A stretch of 64,000 bases of DNA from positions 135,756,040 to 135,820,039 of the forward strand of contig CM038214.1 in the NCBI GenBank assembly GCA_021442155.1, in the 5' to 3' direction. Every line of letters begins with the position of its first letter. Within the stretch, counting starts at the first letter, position 1. The notes under the pieces are model-generated. The model was not told the origin of the DNA. It did no database searches and was given only the letters and a program-made list of their open reading frames with translations. The DNA comes from Cymbidium sinense. Taxonomy: Eukaryota > Streptophyta > Magnoliopsida > Asparagales > Orchidaceae. Made by a program: the position numbers and the translations under genes. This document shows, piece after piece, positions 10,938 through 24,430 of this stretch.

Positions 10938-13135
10938 AATCCACTAAAATTTTAATTGACTCATACACGATTGGAACATAGGAAGCCTTAGAAAACATCA
11001 GAGAGATTTCCCAAGGCCCCAAAAGAGGATTTGAATCTTCCATTCTTCAGTTTTGCACAGTGCAAAATAGGGGAGGTCCATTGAATTCTCAACTTCCTCT
11101 TCACTTGATCTTAACCTAATTCCTTCTACTCTCATCATCCAAGGACCAATTCGAGCCTGCCCAAGCCTCCAATTGAGTTCCCATGGCAAGGAAGAACTCA
11201 ATTCAATCAAATCCGCAAAGAAGATCAAGAGGAATTGGTCCACCCATTCATCTACTCAATCCCAAGACCTAGGAACTTCAACAAGGATTCATCTCCACTA
11301 GACGAAGCTACCTCATCGATCCCGAGTGCCAGTGATCACCTCTAGTGAGGTTAGTAATTTTTGACCACTTATATTGATAGGTGTTGTTCCTTTGTGAATG
11401 GAATTTCCATTGCATGTGAAATCCACTGTTGGATTGGCCACTCTAGTCCTTTAGATGGTGTGGGTTGAGTCTTAAATGCATCTATGCAAGATCAAGCTCA
11501 AATCTCCCCTTGGATCATGAACGGTTCACATTCATCCTCAGGGAAGAACTCAACCCATCTCAGCATCCATCCGCACATTTTAGATGGATGGTTGAGATTA
11601 TTAGGCATGTTTTAGAAATCCCTTTTCTATTTTAAGTCGTGGGTTAATCCTTAGATGTCCGATCTTTGATCAGATGGCTAAAGATAAAAGTGTGTGCATC
11701 ATCACCTCCCCCCTGATTTGATAACTTAAGTAAAGGGCTCACAATGTGGTGCATGTAAAATGCGTTGACCGCCACCGCCACGCATCGGCCGTGAGCCGGT
11801 ATTAGGAAGGGATTAGTTAGGGATTATTATTAATTTCTAATTAATTCAAAAACCTTCAAAAAATCATAACTCCTTCAGGAAAAATCAAAAAAATAAAATG
11901 AAAAATGCCTTGGATAGATAATTTCATCTAGAATATTTAAAAAATGTGTTCAATTTATTTTGAATTGCATTTTTCTATGAAATTGGGTTTCTTTGGAAAT
12001 TTTAATTAGTTAATTATTCTCTAATTAAGTCACCAATTGATCTTAAACTTTTAGGATTTATTTTATAGGATGACCTCTGCCTCGCCTAATTTTCTTGAGA
12101 TTTATTAAGGGCTTAATGGGAAAAATTGCTAGCTCATTCCCTAATTATCCCCTTCATGTAATTAAGGGTAATTAAGGTATGATTAGTATATTTACCCTTT
12201 AATTAAGTTTCATTAAGGTTAGATCTAATGAGTAGGGGTTTTATAGATTAATTTTGGGTTTTTCCCCAAGCTATTCCTTAAATCCCCTTTTATTTCCTTA
12301 ATCCTTCCTTAATTAAAGGTTAATTCATTAATTATCCCTTTAAACAATTTTCAAAAATTCTAAAAAGTTTCCATAACTTAATTAATCTACTTTGGGTAGA
12401 TGCTTAGGTGTTTAATAGCCTAAATCTAATTAAGAAAATTAAAACCCCTTTCATAAGCATGAATAGGTTTTTTAAAAGTACTTAAGCTAAAACCCCTTAG
12501 CTTAATTAACTTTTAATTGTGAGCCAAATTGCATTAGGCCTTTTCATTACTAGGTGCATTACAAATTTAAATACCCTATGGATTTTATGTCATCTCATTG
12601 GCTCATAATTACTTAGTTAATTTTTCTAAGGTGTTCTAGGTAAGGGTTAATTAAGGTACTTAATTCATACTCTAACTTAATCAACACTTAAAATGGATTT
12701 AATTATTTGAAAATTAAACAAAAATACAAAACACATGTGGGAATAGGTTAGGAATAGTAAACTCATCTCACCTTTTCAAAATTAAATCAAACTTCAAACT
12801 AAACAAAAATTATTTTAAAATTAACTTTGTTTTATTCTAAGTTTTCTTATTCCTTAAGAATGTCTTTAGGATTTAAGTTAAGTGAGTTTGTTTGCATGAT
12901 TGCATTGCTTTGAATCTTTTCTAACATGTTAAGGTGTATGTCATGTGATTCATGCATTCATAATTTCATGTTTCAAAATTTTTAAAAATGAAATTGTTTA
13001 CTTTATGTCAAATGTCCATGTGTTGGCTAAAGTAAAATATGAGTGGCTATTATCACTACTAAATCCAAAATATTTTCAAAACTTATAAATGAAACATCAA
13101 ATCTCAAGGTGTGATATTCATATCTTAATTATTAT

Positions 13136-13571
13136 CTTGCATGTGATGAATTATAAAGTCATGTTTAGTGTAGCCTTTCCTTTCTTCCTTATGTTAGCAT
13201 AGTTTTGAATAGGAGTTGGTAAGATGCAGGGTTCATTTGAAAAGGAACCCAAATTCATACCCTATTCATCCATATGCCATCATCTAAGAAGGATTGTCTA
13301 CACTTACATGAATAAATTGCATAAACAAAAATGAAACTATTAAACAACTTTTGCTTGCATGTGATGAATTATAAAGTCATGTTTAGTGTAGCCTTTCCTT
13401 TATTCCTTATGTTAGCATAGTTTTGAATATAAGTTGGTAAGATGTAGGGTTCATTTGAAAAGGACCCAACACTTACTTAATTCTCATACCCTATTCATCC
13501 ATATGCCATCATCTAAGAAGGATTGTCTACACTTACATGAATAAATTGCATAAATAAAAATGGAACTATTA
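13136..13571 (+). repeat. 218-bp tandem duplication inside LTR copy 1
   Basis: CTTGCATGTGATGAATTATA starts at 13136 and again at 13354, followed by closely matching sequence through the ATCTAAGAAGGATTG block. Neither other LTR copy has the duplication, so it arose in this copy or its direct parent. Confidence 0.85.
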
Positions 13572-16423
13572 AATAACTTTTGAATATTCTTTTTCCATTT
13601 CATTTCTTTTATACATATGTTTGTATTTAAGGAAAGTGATATATTTGCATGGACAACCCCAAGGTTGCGAGGCTTTAAGTATCCCTTAGTAGGTTTTATA
13701 TCTTACACCTCTGGTTAACAATGGCGTCATACTCATTTATGCCTTTTCTACTTTCATATGTGTATGTGAAATTTTGGATAAGGGAAACCTTTTCTACTTA
13801 AGAAAATCATACATGTTTAACTTCTAAATTTTTTTAAACAGATTACTTAGCATGCATCATAAAGTATGTTAACTACTCTTATTTGCATGTATAGATATGG
13901 TTAGGATCTATCCATATGCATGTTATATATGTTGGGAAAGAATTGAAGTAGTGTGTGTTATGTGAATTTTGATTCATTTTATTTAATCTTAAAATGCCTT
14001 TCTTTTTGAATAGGTTTGGTCTAGAGTTTGTCTAAACTTAGGATTAATTAAAAGATTTATTCAAAACATTCACCTAAATAAAATTAAAATATGAACTTAC
14101 CTTAGAAATTACTTAAGGTTAGGGAAGGAAAGAGAAGTTCTCTTCTCTTTCCCTCTCTTAATAACTTAGTTTGTAGGTTTCACTCAAATCAAATTAAAAC
14201 ATGAAATATAACAAACCCAAAATACTCAAACAACTTAAATGAGTCCCCCCCCCCTCCTCTAAGTTAAGTTGAACATGCTTTCACACTCAGAATATTTTAA
14301 CCCAAAGCCCTAAGCTAAGCATACCACACAAGCCTTCAAAGCACACACATTAGCCTAAGTCACCACTTCTAGCCTTAGGTTAGGCTGGTGTATGATTTGA
14401 TGTTGTATTTTTTGATGAATGTTTTAGACTAGATGTTAGGGTGTATGCACATAGAATGAATGGTAGGACATGCTTAGTCTAACTTTTTTTTTCTACAGAG
14501 GATTGTGCTTAAGGGGAGCTATCATAAATAAAAATATAAATGCATCTTGCTTACAGGTGCTTATACCCATTATCATAATCCATAGGTTAGGTGGACTTAG
14601 TCACCCATTTGTTGGGTGATAAGTCCAATATACATGCTTGGGATTTGTGTGGTGTGATTTAGCTAACCCTTTATTTTGCAGGTGTTAGTTAAATTTCCCT
14701 TTTCCTTTTCATGTAAAAATTTATATAATTAGGATTTTGGAATGATTTGTTATGAGGGATTAGGATGAGAATTGGTCATAACATCCTATCTTATGCACCA
14801 TGTGAAGCATTCAAGCATCCACCTTCCAACCTTCTAAAAGGAAGAACCAAAAGAAGAAAGAAGAGAAGACCCCATAATAATGAATTCGTTTACTTAAATT
14901 GTAATTCAATTCATTTGTAATCTAGGTTGTACAAGGATAGAGCTTGGCTACCCACATTTGATTTGTGCGGTGGTACCCGACCACAATGACCTTTTATTCT
15001 TTTTGCACTAGTTTTATAAATTGGTTGATATTTGTTTAACTTGCGCATTAAGTGGCATGATTTTTCTAGTTTTTTCCTTGCTTTATGTATGGCCTGGATG
15101 AGGATTAGGCACTTTAGGGAAAAGTAAATCTCTTACCCAACTTAAGAACTCATAACCTCACTTAAAGCTTTAGATTAAAATCAAGATAAAAGAATTAGCA
15201 ACCCCTTAGCTGGATGAGCATTTCTTTATAATATCTTGCACAAATGCATCTTATTTCACTCTTGATTGGGGGGCTTCCACCTTTATCAAAGAACCCGGCT
15301 TGACCTTTGAGGGCCGTGGTGGAAACTCTCCTCCTAAACTTCTCATTGATTTTGGCCAATAATCTAATTTTTCATGCATTAGCATAAAAAATCCTTTTAG
15401 CTCGAGTTAAAATAATTGTCCAAGAATGAAATAAAACTGAAATTTGAAATACATTAGATTTAGGTCATTTGAAGCATACCCTTTTCATGATCTAGTCTCT
15501 TTAGGGAGTGAGTTTAAGGACTTAGTCTCTTTCTAAATAAAAATAGCCTAGCTATCTTGCATTAAGCATAAAGACTTGCCTACATGAATTTAAAATCATA
15601 GGAGGAGTTAGTTGGCCACCCAGTTTGTAAGTCCAAGTCGAGGTTTGTCCTCTCTTGTGGAAACCATAAACCATTTTCACCTTAGATTTGGGTCTACTTT
15701 GATTTAGTTCGAGGTTGATTTTTCTTATGGGCCATAAGCATAATTTCTTACCTCTTAGGCATTTTCTTAATCTTATGTTAATGAATCTTAAGTCCTAAAT
15801 TTCAAATGAAAAATGTAACTCAAACAAACTAAATCAATTTTCAAAATGTGAAGCCCAATTATAGGATAGTTTGAGATGCTCACTAGGTTTCCTAGTATCG
15901 TGAGCATCTCCTACTTTCTCTCATTTGGCTTCGATAATAAATCTCTCTTTGATCAATCCTATTTTATCTTCAAAAACAAACCAATCAATTGATAGTCCTT
16001 CTTATTGAATCTTCAGAGACAATGATCATTTGCCTTAATCGAGAGTTTTCTTAAGGAATCCCCATTCCTTAGGATGTAATTAACTATGGGGACTTGCCCC
16101 TGTAGGGAACTTAATGAACCCAGTCTAAAATAAACCCTACTTTACTTTTCCATGTCAAGCAGGGAAGAATCTCTAGTACATATGCAAACCCATCCTCCTT
16201 AGGAGTCCTTATTGAAGTGATTGGCTCCATTAAAGGGTAGTGAATTCTATCTTTCAAGATAGTATACTATTTCATTGATAATATATCTGATCACCTGAAT
16301 AAGTACACCTGTGGATCTGCATGACATCTTACTAAGATGAATTCCCTCAAATATAGTTTTGCCTCTCTTTCTACCAATAGATTTGAAGGTGACTCTATAT
16401 CTATGTGGGAATTTTTCACCACA

Positions 16424-16428
16424 GTGGA
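16424..16428. repeat. TSD GTGGA, right of the first solo LTR
   Basis: This is the exact repeat of 8524-8528, directly after the LTR terminus CACCACA. Confidence 0.75.
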
Positions 16429-16761
16429 GCACCAAATCCTAAATCAACAAATCAAATCAATTTCTCCCCAACGAGACTCAAATCAAATCAAACCTCTCAT
16501 CCCCCAGTGGATGGCTTGAACCTCTTTCCCTTAGTGGAAGGTTCACATACTCTATCCCTAGTGGATTCCTCCTTCACTCTCTTATGTCTTTCACACGAGT
16601 AGAGTCACATTGCACTAAGCTCTTGATTCCTTCTACTCCTTGGTTTGGAAATAGATCATTTCTGGTAGTGCTTGTGATCATTTAGTGTTGTTGATCATCT
16701 CGATCAACACCAATATGTATGATATTTCTTGCCAGTCACACCACACATATTGAGCGTCATT
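16429..16761 (+). repeat. Remainder of the element 1 3' UTR, right of the solo LTR
   Basis: CCCCAGTGGATGG, CCCTTAGTGGAAGG and CCCTAGTGGATTCC continue the short repeats seen at 8310-8528. With the solo LTR taken out, the two parts join at GTGGA. The stretch ends in GAGCGTCATT directly before the LTR start. The polypurine tract expected there is not recognisable, while the younger-looking PPT of element 2 ends in a similar GAGCATT. Confidence 0.65.
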
Positions 16762-18107
16762 TATTGACCTTATTTTTAGAATGAGCTCTCAACCTCTCCA
16801 TCTTAGACATAGGACTCCTCTTAGACACTAAGAGTTCCCTAGTCCTAAGATACTTCTAGTGATTAGGTGAACACTTAACCTAACCCTATAAACTTAGAAA
16901 AGTTAGCCATAGGAATAGGTCATGCCTTAGGGGTGTTAGGAAAACTTGTTTACCCTATAGCTTGAACCAAATCCTTACTTTATTCTTTCAAGTCAAACTC
17001 CAATTCCAAACCAACTTCAAACTCAAACCAATTCCAACTTAATTGATTTTCTCAAATTCAAATCTAAATCAACTTTAAACTCAAATCAACTTCAATTCCA
17101 AATCTTAAATCAATTTCAACTTAACTGATTTTTTCAAACCTTAAATTAATTCAAATGGATTTTCTAAAATCATAAATCAATTCTAAATGATTAACATTCA
17201 TGATCAATTCCAAATTCAAAAATCTTTCCTAAGTCACTTTGATTTCATCTTATGGACTTAGCCCAAATCAAATTCAACTCGATTCAAATTCAAAAGATTT
17301 TCTCATAACCCATTTATATTCTCATTTAGATTCACAAATATAAATTAAATATAAATTTAAATACCTAAAACTAAATTCAAAATCCAAATCCAAATCTAAC
17401 CTAAATCCAACCTAAACTCTTTCAAGTCAAATTCTTGAACTTGGTCAAATCAACCTCAAATCTATTCAAACCATTGGATTCTTTATGATTCAATCAATCC
17501 TTCAATCATGCATCCAAATATAAACATAAACTTCAATCATCAAACCAGAATTAAATTCAAAACTCAAACCCAAATCAAACCCATGTTCATCCTTTGAACT
17601 TGAAATTGTCAAATGAATCAAAACCTATTTGACTCCAAATCACTTACAAATTGATTTATATTTCAACCATAAGTCCATATGTTAGTTCAACCAAACTAGA
17701 ATCAAGCCTTGATCAAGTCAATTGAGCCCTTTAGGCTCACTTGACCCAAAGTGACCTAAAGTATCCTTTTGAGCCATATTCTAAACTTACCAAAATTGGA
17801 TTGAGCTAAGCCCATCTAAGCCTCACATTGTGAGCAACAATCATCATAAGATGATCAATTACTCAAATTGGGTCAAACCAAGTCAAACCTAGCCCTTGAC
17901 CAAGTCAACATTTGACCCAAATGAAATCTAAACTAGCCAAAATCCACCATAGGCCAAATTGATTGAAACCATTGATCAAAATAAATTTATGATCAATGTT
18001 TGGACTTGACCAAGTCATCATTTGAGCCTAACAAACCCATTCCATGTGATCAATTTGGTCAAAATGAAAGGATAGCTCATGTCCATCCGATCCTTGTAGG
18101 GGGAGAT

Positions 18108-18128
18108 ATACTCCCCCTAATTCCATAT
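18108..18128. promoter_or_regulatory. 21-bp palindrome in giant LTR copy 2
   Basis: AGGGGGAG, ATATA and CTCCCCCT are identical to copy 1. The sequence to the left has been rearranged by the 0.85-kb deletion, yet the palindrome is untouched. Confidence 0.5.
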
Positions 18129-21100
18129 CATTTGACATCACTTACACTCGATTGAACCAGGGAGACCTAAGGTAAGCTCCCCAAGCTCTCTCAAGCAATC
18201 CCCAAGCTCTTCCCAATTCTCCATTCTTGGTTTCCTTAAGCCAAAAATAGGGGAGTTAGGAAGAAATTCCACTTTGCTCAATTCACCATCAAACTCCAAT
18301 TCTTCTTGCAAGCACCATCAAAGGATCCAATAGAGCTCACCCAAATTAAATCCTAAGCAATCAAGCTATGGGAAGGAGGATCTAGACCAAAGTCGCAAGC
18401 CTTTGAAGAGGAGTTTGGCCAATAGGAAGATCCACTCCACCTCAAGCCTTCAAACCTTCGACAGGGCTTTGTCTCCACTAGATGAAGCTACCTCGATGAT
18501 CAGGAGTGCTAGTGATAGCCTCTGGTGAGGTATGCCTCAAAATTGAGCTTAGGATAAATTTTCTTAAGTCCTTTGTAAAGGAAACTTTCATCCCAAGTGA
18601 ATTTGACTGTTGGATGTCTTTCTTATTGCTTCTTAATGGTGTGGGTTGAATCCCTACTCAATCTGAGCTCAAGTGAGCTCGGATCAAGCCATGGAGGATG
18701 GATGGCCTCCATCTCCCACAAGCAAGGGCAGGGATGAATCACGGACCATCCATCCCGCATATTTTGGATGGATGGTCTTGATTACTCAGATTAGATCCCA
18801 TTTTTTAATCCCTTTAGATCCATAGGTTTAATGTTGATGTTCGATCTTTGATCGGAAGGTCCAAGATACATAGCGTCGTCCATTAACGTGACACTTGATT
18901 TGACTACTTAAATAACCAATCCCACCACATCCGTATTTCACATGGCACCGACGGGATTTGTGTTAGGCTATTTAATTAAGCAATAATCACAGGAACTTCA
19001 AAAATACATAACTAAATGTAGAAAAATCCAAAAAAATGCAAACTTAACTTCATTTTAAAGATAATTCAAAGGGGAATAATATAAAATTAAGTTTAATTGA
19101 TTTTGAATATTAATATTTGCTCAATTTAAGTTTTATTGGGGATTTAATTATGTTAATTACTATTTAATTACTTCAGTAATTAATTTCAAACTCCTTAGGT
19201 TTAATCAGTGGGATGACCTCTGCCTCCCATGATTTTTTTAGAATTTATTATTGGATTAATTTAGATAATTGCTTGTTTCATCTCTAATCACTCCCTTAAT
19301 CAATTAAATAATTAATTAACCTATTAAATAATGATAAATTTATTAATTAAATTTGTTAATCATCATGGAATAGTATATAGACTTAGGGAATGAGATTATG
19401 ATGCCTTTTCCAAATCTTTTCCCCTTAGTCTATTTCATTTGAATGAAAACTTAATTAATTTACAAATTAATTAATGATTTAATCATTTCATTATGTAGCT
19501 TAGTTAACCAAACTCAAAATCAAAAAATAATCCAAAAACTTAATCACTTAATCAATCCTTTCTTGTGTAGATCCTTAGGTGTTCAAAAGCATAAGGCAAA
19601 TTTAAGGAAATCATTTCCAACCCACATGTGTGGGAAGGTTATGAAAGTACTTAGTTAAACCCTTTAGCTTAATTAATCAATAATTGTGAGCCAATTGCAT
19701 TAGGCCCCTTTCTCTCTTAGGTGCATTACTGATTAAAATTCAATGTGGTTACATATCATATGATGGCTCACAATTATTTGAATAATTATGTTAAGGAGGT
19801 GTAGGTAAGGGGTAATTAATGAACTTAATTTATACCTTAATCTAAACAAAATATAAAATCAACTTAATGGTTCTAAAAATTAAACTAAAATAACACACAC
19901 ATGTGGGAGATGGGTTAGGACCATCAAACCTTTCCACATTTCCTAAAATCAAATAAAACTCAAAAATTAAAACAAAATTTCTTTAAATAATTTGATTCAC
20001 TTTAAATGATCTAATTCCATAAGATTGTCTTTAGGAATTAATTAGGGTGACTGAATTTACATGCTTACATCACTTTATTTCTTTTCTAGCATGCTGCATG
20101 TTGCTTGTCATATGAAATCATGCATTCATGTCTTTTGAAAAATCAAATTAAAATGAAATATTTCATTTATGTCAAATTGCATATTTTGGCTAAAGTAAGA
20201 ATATGAATGACTATCACCACTACTAAATCCAAAATTATTTTCAAAACTTATAAATAAAACATTACAAATGAAATGTATGTTACTTATAATTATTTATAAG
20301 CTTGCATATGAGTATAACATAAGATGTGCATTATGTGACTTTCCTTCTCTTCTCTTTTAACATAGTTATGAATAAGATTTACAAAGTGTATGGTTCATTT
20401 GAAAAGAACATAACACTTGCTTAAATCCATTCCTATGTAATCATTTAAGAAGGTTCTTACACATTTTTACATGTAAATTAAATAAACAAAATCAAACAAA
20501 CACATAAAAATATTTTGCATGACTCTTTTCTATTCATTTCTTTTTGTACATGCACATGCATTTAAGAAAAGTAATATATTAGTCTGGACATCCCGAGATT
20601 GTGAGGCTTTAAGTAGCCCCAAGAAGGTTTTATAACTTACACCCCTGGCATAAAAAATAATGGTATTGTACTCACTTATGTCTTTCATACATGTAAATGT
20701 GCATTTGATTAATGGATAAAAGAGTCCATCTTTTCTACTTAACAAAAATCATGCATCATAAAAGCATCCAAATTTTCTTAAGCAACATCTCTTGACATTC
20801 ATCATTAAGGTGTGCTAAATATTTACATTTGTATGTATAGATATGCTTAGTATCATTTCATGTGCATGATACACATGTTGGAAAGAAATAAAGTGTTGTG
20901 TGTTTTGTGATAGTAATTCACTTCAATTAATCCTAAAATGCCTTTCTTATTTGAATACGTTTATTTAGAGCAAATCTAAACTTAGGATTAAATAAAATAC
21001 ATAATAAAATATTCACTAAAGAAAAATCACTAATGAATCTACCTTAAAAATTACTTAAGGTGGGGAGGAAAGAGAAGTCCTCTTCTCTTTTCCTGTCTTT

Positions 21101-21780
21101 ACAACACTTAGTAATTAAGTGTAGGTTCATTCAAACCAAATCAAATCATGAAATAAAACTTAACCAAATCAACTAAATCACTTAAATGAAACCACCTTCT
21201 ATGTTGAACCCTTCATACTTAGAAAACTCTAACCTTAAAGCCTAGCTAAGACATACCACACAAGCCTTAAATGGCACACACATTAGGCTAAGTCACCATT
21301 TCTAGTCCTATGTTAGAGTGGTGCATGGTTTGATGCCTGATTTTATTTTATGATGTAATATTTTAGTCTGGACGTTAGGGTGTATGTGCATAGACTGAAG
21401 GGTAGGCCAATCTTAGTCTAATCATTATCTTTTACAGGGGATTGTGCTTAAGGGGTGCTATAATAAAAATATAAATACTTTTGCTATGCAGGTTGCTTAT
21501 ACCCCTAAGCATAATCCAAAAATAGGTCAGGTGGACTTGGTTACCCATGTGTGGGGTGTTATGTCCAATGTATTCATCTACATGGTTGGGATTGTGTGGT
21601 TTGTTTAGCTAATTTTTGTTTTGCAAGTTTTATATAGATTTACTTTTCCCATTTTCATGTAATCTTCTAATTAAGATTTGGAATGAATGTTATGGGGGAT
21701 TAGGATAAACATTGGTCATAAGACTATGTCTTATGTACCATGTAAAGCCTTTAGAGCAACCACATTCCAACAAACCAAAA

Positions 21781-21832
21781 GAAGAAAGAAGAAAGAAGAT
21801 AGAAGATAGAAGAAAGAAGAAATGAAGAATGA
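21781..21832 (+). repeat. GAA/GATA-rich simple repeat
   Basis: Imperfect GAAGAAAGAAGA repeats lie within LTR copy 2. Copy 1 has a shorter form near 14840. Confidence 0.7.
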
Positions 21833-23419
21833 ATACCCCCATAACATGAATTCCTTCTTGATTGTAATTAATTTATTTATAATCCAGGTTATATAAGGGT
21901 AGAGCTTGGCTACTTAATTTTTTTTCGAGTTTGTGCGGTGGAGCCCAACCACAAAGGCCTCTTATTCTTTTATGTTATCTTTATAAATTGTTTGATGTTT
22001 GTTTAGCTTGTGCATTAAGATGACATATTTTCTTTCTTCCACGCTTTGATGAATGGCCTGGATGCGATTAGGCTCTTAGGAAAAAAATAAATTTTTTATC
22101 CAATTAATAAACTCAAAATTAAAAATTAATAACTCATAACCTCACATAAAGCCTAGGTTGTAAATCAAGATAAAAAAATTTAGCAACCTCTTAGCTGGAT
22201 GTTGTATGTTTTCACATCATGCATAAAACGCATCTTGTTTCACTCTTGTTATGGAGGGCTTTCACCTTTGCCAGGGAACTTGGCTTGACCTTTGAGAGCC
22301 ATGGTGGAAACACACCTCCTTTCTTGCTAATTTTTGCCCATAATCTAATTTCTCATGCATTAGGCATATGAATCCCATAGCTTGTGTCAAATGAATTGTC
22401 CAAAAATAAAAAAAAAATATAATAAAAATTTGCATTAGATTTAAGTCATTAATCATGCCCTACATGATCTAGTCGCTTAGGGAGTGTGTTTATGGACTTA
22501 GTCTCTTTCTAAATAAACAACAACCTAGCTATCTTTCAAAAGCATATGACTTGCCTACATGTATTTAAAATCATAGGAGGAGTTAATTGGAGGGCACCCC
22601 CAGCGGTTGTAAGTCCAATAGTCGGGTGATTTATCCTCTCTTATGGAGGTAAACAAAATACCCATTTTCACCTTAGATTTAGGCCGTGCCTTGGCCCTCT
22701 AAAGCTCCCTAGATTTAGGTTCAGAGGTTGCTACTTCCCTTTGTAGACTACAAGCATAAATCCTCACCTCTTAGGCATTTCCATGATCTTCTGTCGTAGA
22801 ATAAGCCCTAGATTTCTAATAAAAACTTAACTCAAACAAATAAATCACTTCAATTTCAAAAATATAAAGTCCATCCATAAGATAGTTTGGGATGCTTACT
22901 AGGCTTCCTAGTATCATAAGCATCCCCTATGTATCTTCCTTTAGTTTCAATACTAACTCCCTCCTCTTGATCAATCCCACTTGATCTTCTAAAAATAAAC
23001 CAATTGATTAATAGTCATATCTTTGAAATCTTTGGAGACAATGATCATTTACCTTAATCGAGAGTATTCTTAAGGAATCTCATTCCTTAAGATGTAATTA
23101 ACTATGAGGGATTGCCTCCATAGGAACTTAACGAACCTGGTTTAAAATAAATTCTGCTTTACTTTTCTATGTAAAGTAGGGGAAGAATCTTTGGTACATT
23201 CCGAAGACCCATGGTCCTTAGGAGTCCTTATTAAGGTTATTAGGTCCATTGTAGGATGGTGACTTCTGTCTCTCGAAATAGTACATCATTCCTCAATGTC
23301 AATAAGAACATCTGTGGATCTACATGGTGTCCAACATAAGAAAGTTATTATTTTTGTTCTTCATTTATTTTTCTTAAAAAGAAAGATTGATGAAGGATGA
23401 AAATAAAAATTTCACCACA

Positions 23420-24000
23420 TGCCTCCGCCAAAGAACCTTCTCCAACTTCGCTCTTTATAAGGACAACTCGCATTCATTCGGCATTTTATATCAGACTTGT
23501 CAAGAAGATGCTAACATTTTACAAAATTAATGAAAAAGAATGCTCCATTCAAATGGGACAAGGAATGACAAGAAGCATTTGAAAGAGTTAAAAAGTATCT
23601 ACTCAATCCGCCAATTCTAGTAGCTCATATCTCAGAGAAACCTCTTATCTTATACATCACAGCCTTAGAGGAGTCCCTCGAGACTTTACTTGCACAAAAC
23701 AATGAAGAAAGCAAAGAAAGTGCATTATACTACATTAGTCGAAGATTAATAGGAACCAAAGTATGCTACTCTCTTATAGAAAAACATTATCTAGCACTAA
23801 TATTTCTAGTCCAAAAGCTTCGCCATTATATGCTTTCTCATAAAATCACACTAATCTCAAAGGTCAATCCACTGAAGTTATTAATGATCAGACCAACATT
23901 GACAGTTCACTTAGCTCGATGGGCAGTACTCTTATTACAATTCGATGTTACGTACGAACCTCGATCTTGATAACACCTGATGAAGGCATTATAAGACATT
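23420..24000 (+). pseudogene. RT end and first RNase H remnant, element 2
   Basis: After a stop-interrupted connection the frame reads KKNAPFKWDKE, QEAFERVKKYLLNPPILVAH, KPLILYITALEESLETLLAQ, SALYYISRRLIGTKVCYS, QKLRHYMLSHKI and then LARWAVLLLQFDVTYEP. These are the same RNase H blocks as in element 1, but in a clearly different subfamily sequence. Confidence 0.8.
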
Positions 24001-24330
24001 CATATGGACTGATCGAGCCTTAAACTAATAATGAAGCCGAGTATGAGGATTTGATAGATGGTCTTGAAGAATCCATTGCCATAGGTATATAAAATTGCAA
24101 ATTTTTGGAGACTCTCAGCTGATCATCAATCAAGTTTTGGGAATCAATAAGATCACCAAGCTTGAGTTAGCCTATTATTATAAGCAAGTTCTCAAGTTAA
24201 TGACACAAAATTTAAATATTACATTGAGTTGAGTCTCTCGATCCAAAAATAGTAAAGCAGACTACTTAGCTAAACTAGCTAAAGAGATGGCAAGCATGAA
24301 TGACGAGCACGTGTTGATAGAAGTTTTTAC
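24001..24330 (+). pseudogene. Second RNase H (aRH) remnant, element 2
   Basis: NNEAEYEDLIDGLEESIAIG near 24030-24090 is followed by a frame-shifted GDSQL-like block near 24110 and an ADYLAKLAKEM-like end near 24265. Unlike element 1, the AEY glutamate is kept. Stops and shifts break the domain. Confidence 0.75.
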
Positions 24331-24430
24331 CCATCGAGTTCTACAGCCAGTGAATCCATATTACCCACCGTAAGAGGGATCACCAAGTGTAAACTAATAG
24401 GATGCAATTCTCATTGATCCTTACACTCCA

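Larger units (their letters stand above)
8529..16423 (+). mobile_element. Giant solo LTR, copy 1 (7895 bp)
   Basis: This copy starts TGTCGACCTCA and ends CACCACA (TG...CA) and is flanked by GTGGA on both sides. It aligns end to end with 16762-23419 and, inverted, with 34787-41481. Shared landmarks include the start block with AGAATGAGCT, a long stretch rich in TTGACC/CAAATC, a 21-bp palindrome (10917-10937), the GATGACCTCTGCCTC block near 12069, the block CTTAATCGAGAG near 16037 and the closing 250 bp. It is the most complete of the three copies. It carries a private 218-bp tandem duplication near 13136. No long coding frame is present, so this is a solo LTR left by LTR-LTR recombination. Confidence 0.85.
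196..23419 (+). mobile_element. Tat-type Ty3/gypsy retrotransposon, element 1 (decayed, interrupted)
   Basis: In order, the element has an LTR end, protease, reverse transcriptase, RNase H, a second (archaeal-type) RNase H, integrase without a chromodomain, a long repeat-rich 3' UTR and an LTR. The second RNase H between RT/RH and INT is the hallmark of the plant Tat/Ogre/Retand lineage. Every domain carries stops or frameshifts and gag is missing, so it is not autonomous. A solo LTR (8529-16423) splits the 3' UTR. The right end at 23419 abuts the middle of another pol frame, which suggests that the element lies inside element 2. The matching TSD cannot be tested because the left end is outside the window. 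Confidence 0.8.
16762..23419 (+). repeat. 3' LTR of element 1, giant LTR copy 2 (6658 bp)
   Basis: This copy starts TATTGACCTTA (the TG is mutated to TA) and ends CACCACA. It is collinear with copy 1 but lacks about 0.85 kb of it: the TTGACC-rich part at about 10010-10860 of copy 1 is gone at a junction near 18035. The flanks (TCATT on the left, TGCCT on the right) do not match. It is therefore taken as the attached 3' LTR of element 1 and not as a third solo LTR. The sequence directly right of it is mid-pol coding sequence of element 2. Confidence 0.75.

Noticed and set aside
8529..23419. Interpretation as two tandem retroelements sharing LTRs after unequal recombination
   Set aside because: The GTGGA duplication around 8529-16423 and the continuation of the same UTR repeats on both sides fit a solo LTR inserted into one element better.
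16762..23419. Third solo LTR
   Set aside because: The flanking 5-mers (TCATT and TGCCT) differ, and the left side is the 3' UTR of element 1, so it is better read as that element's attached 3' LTR.
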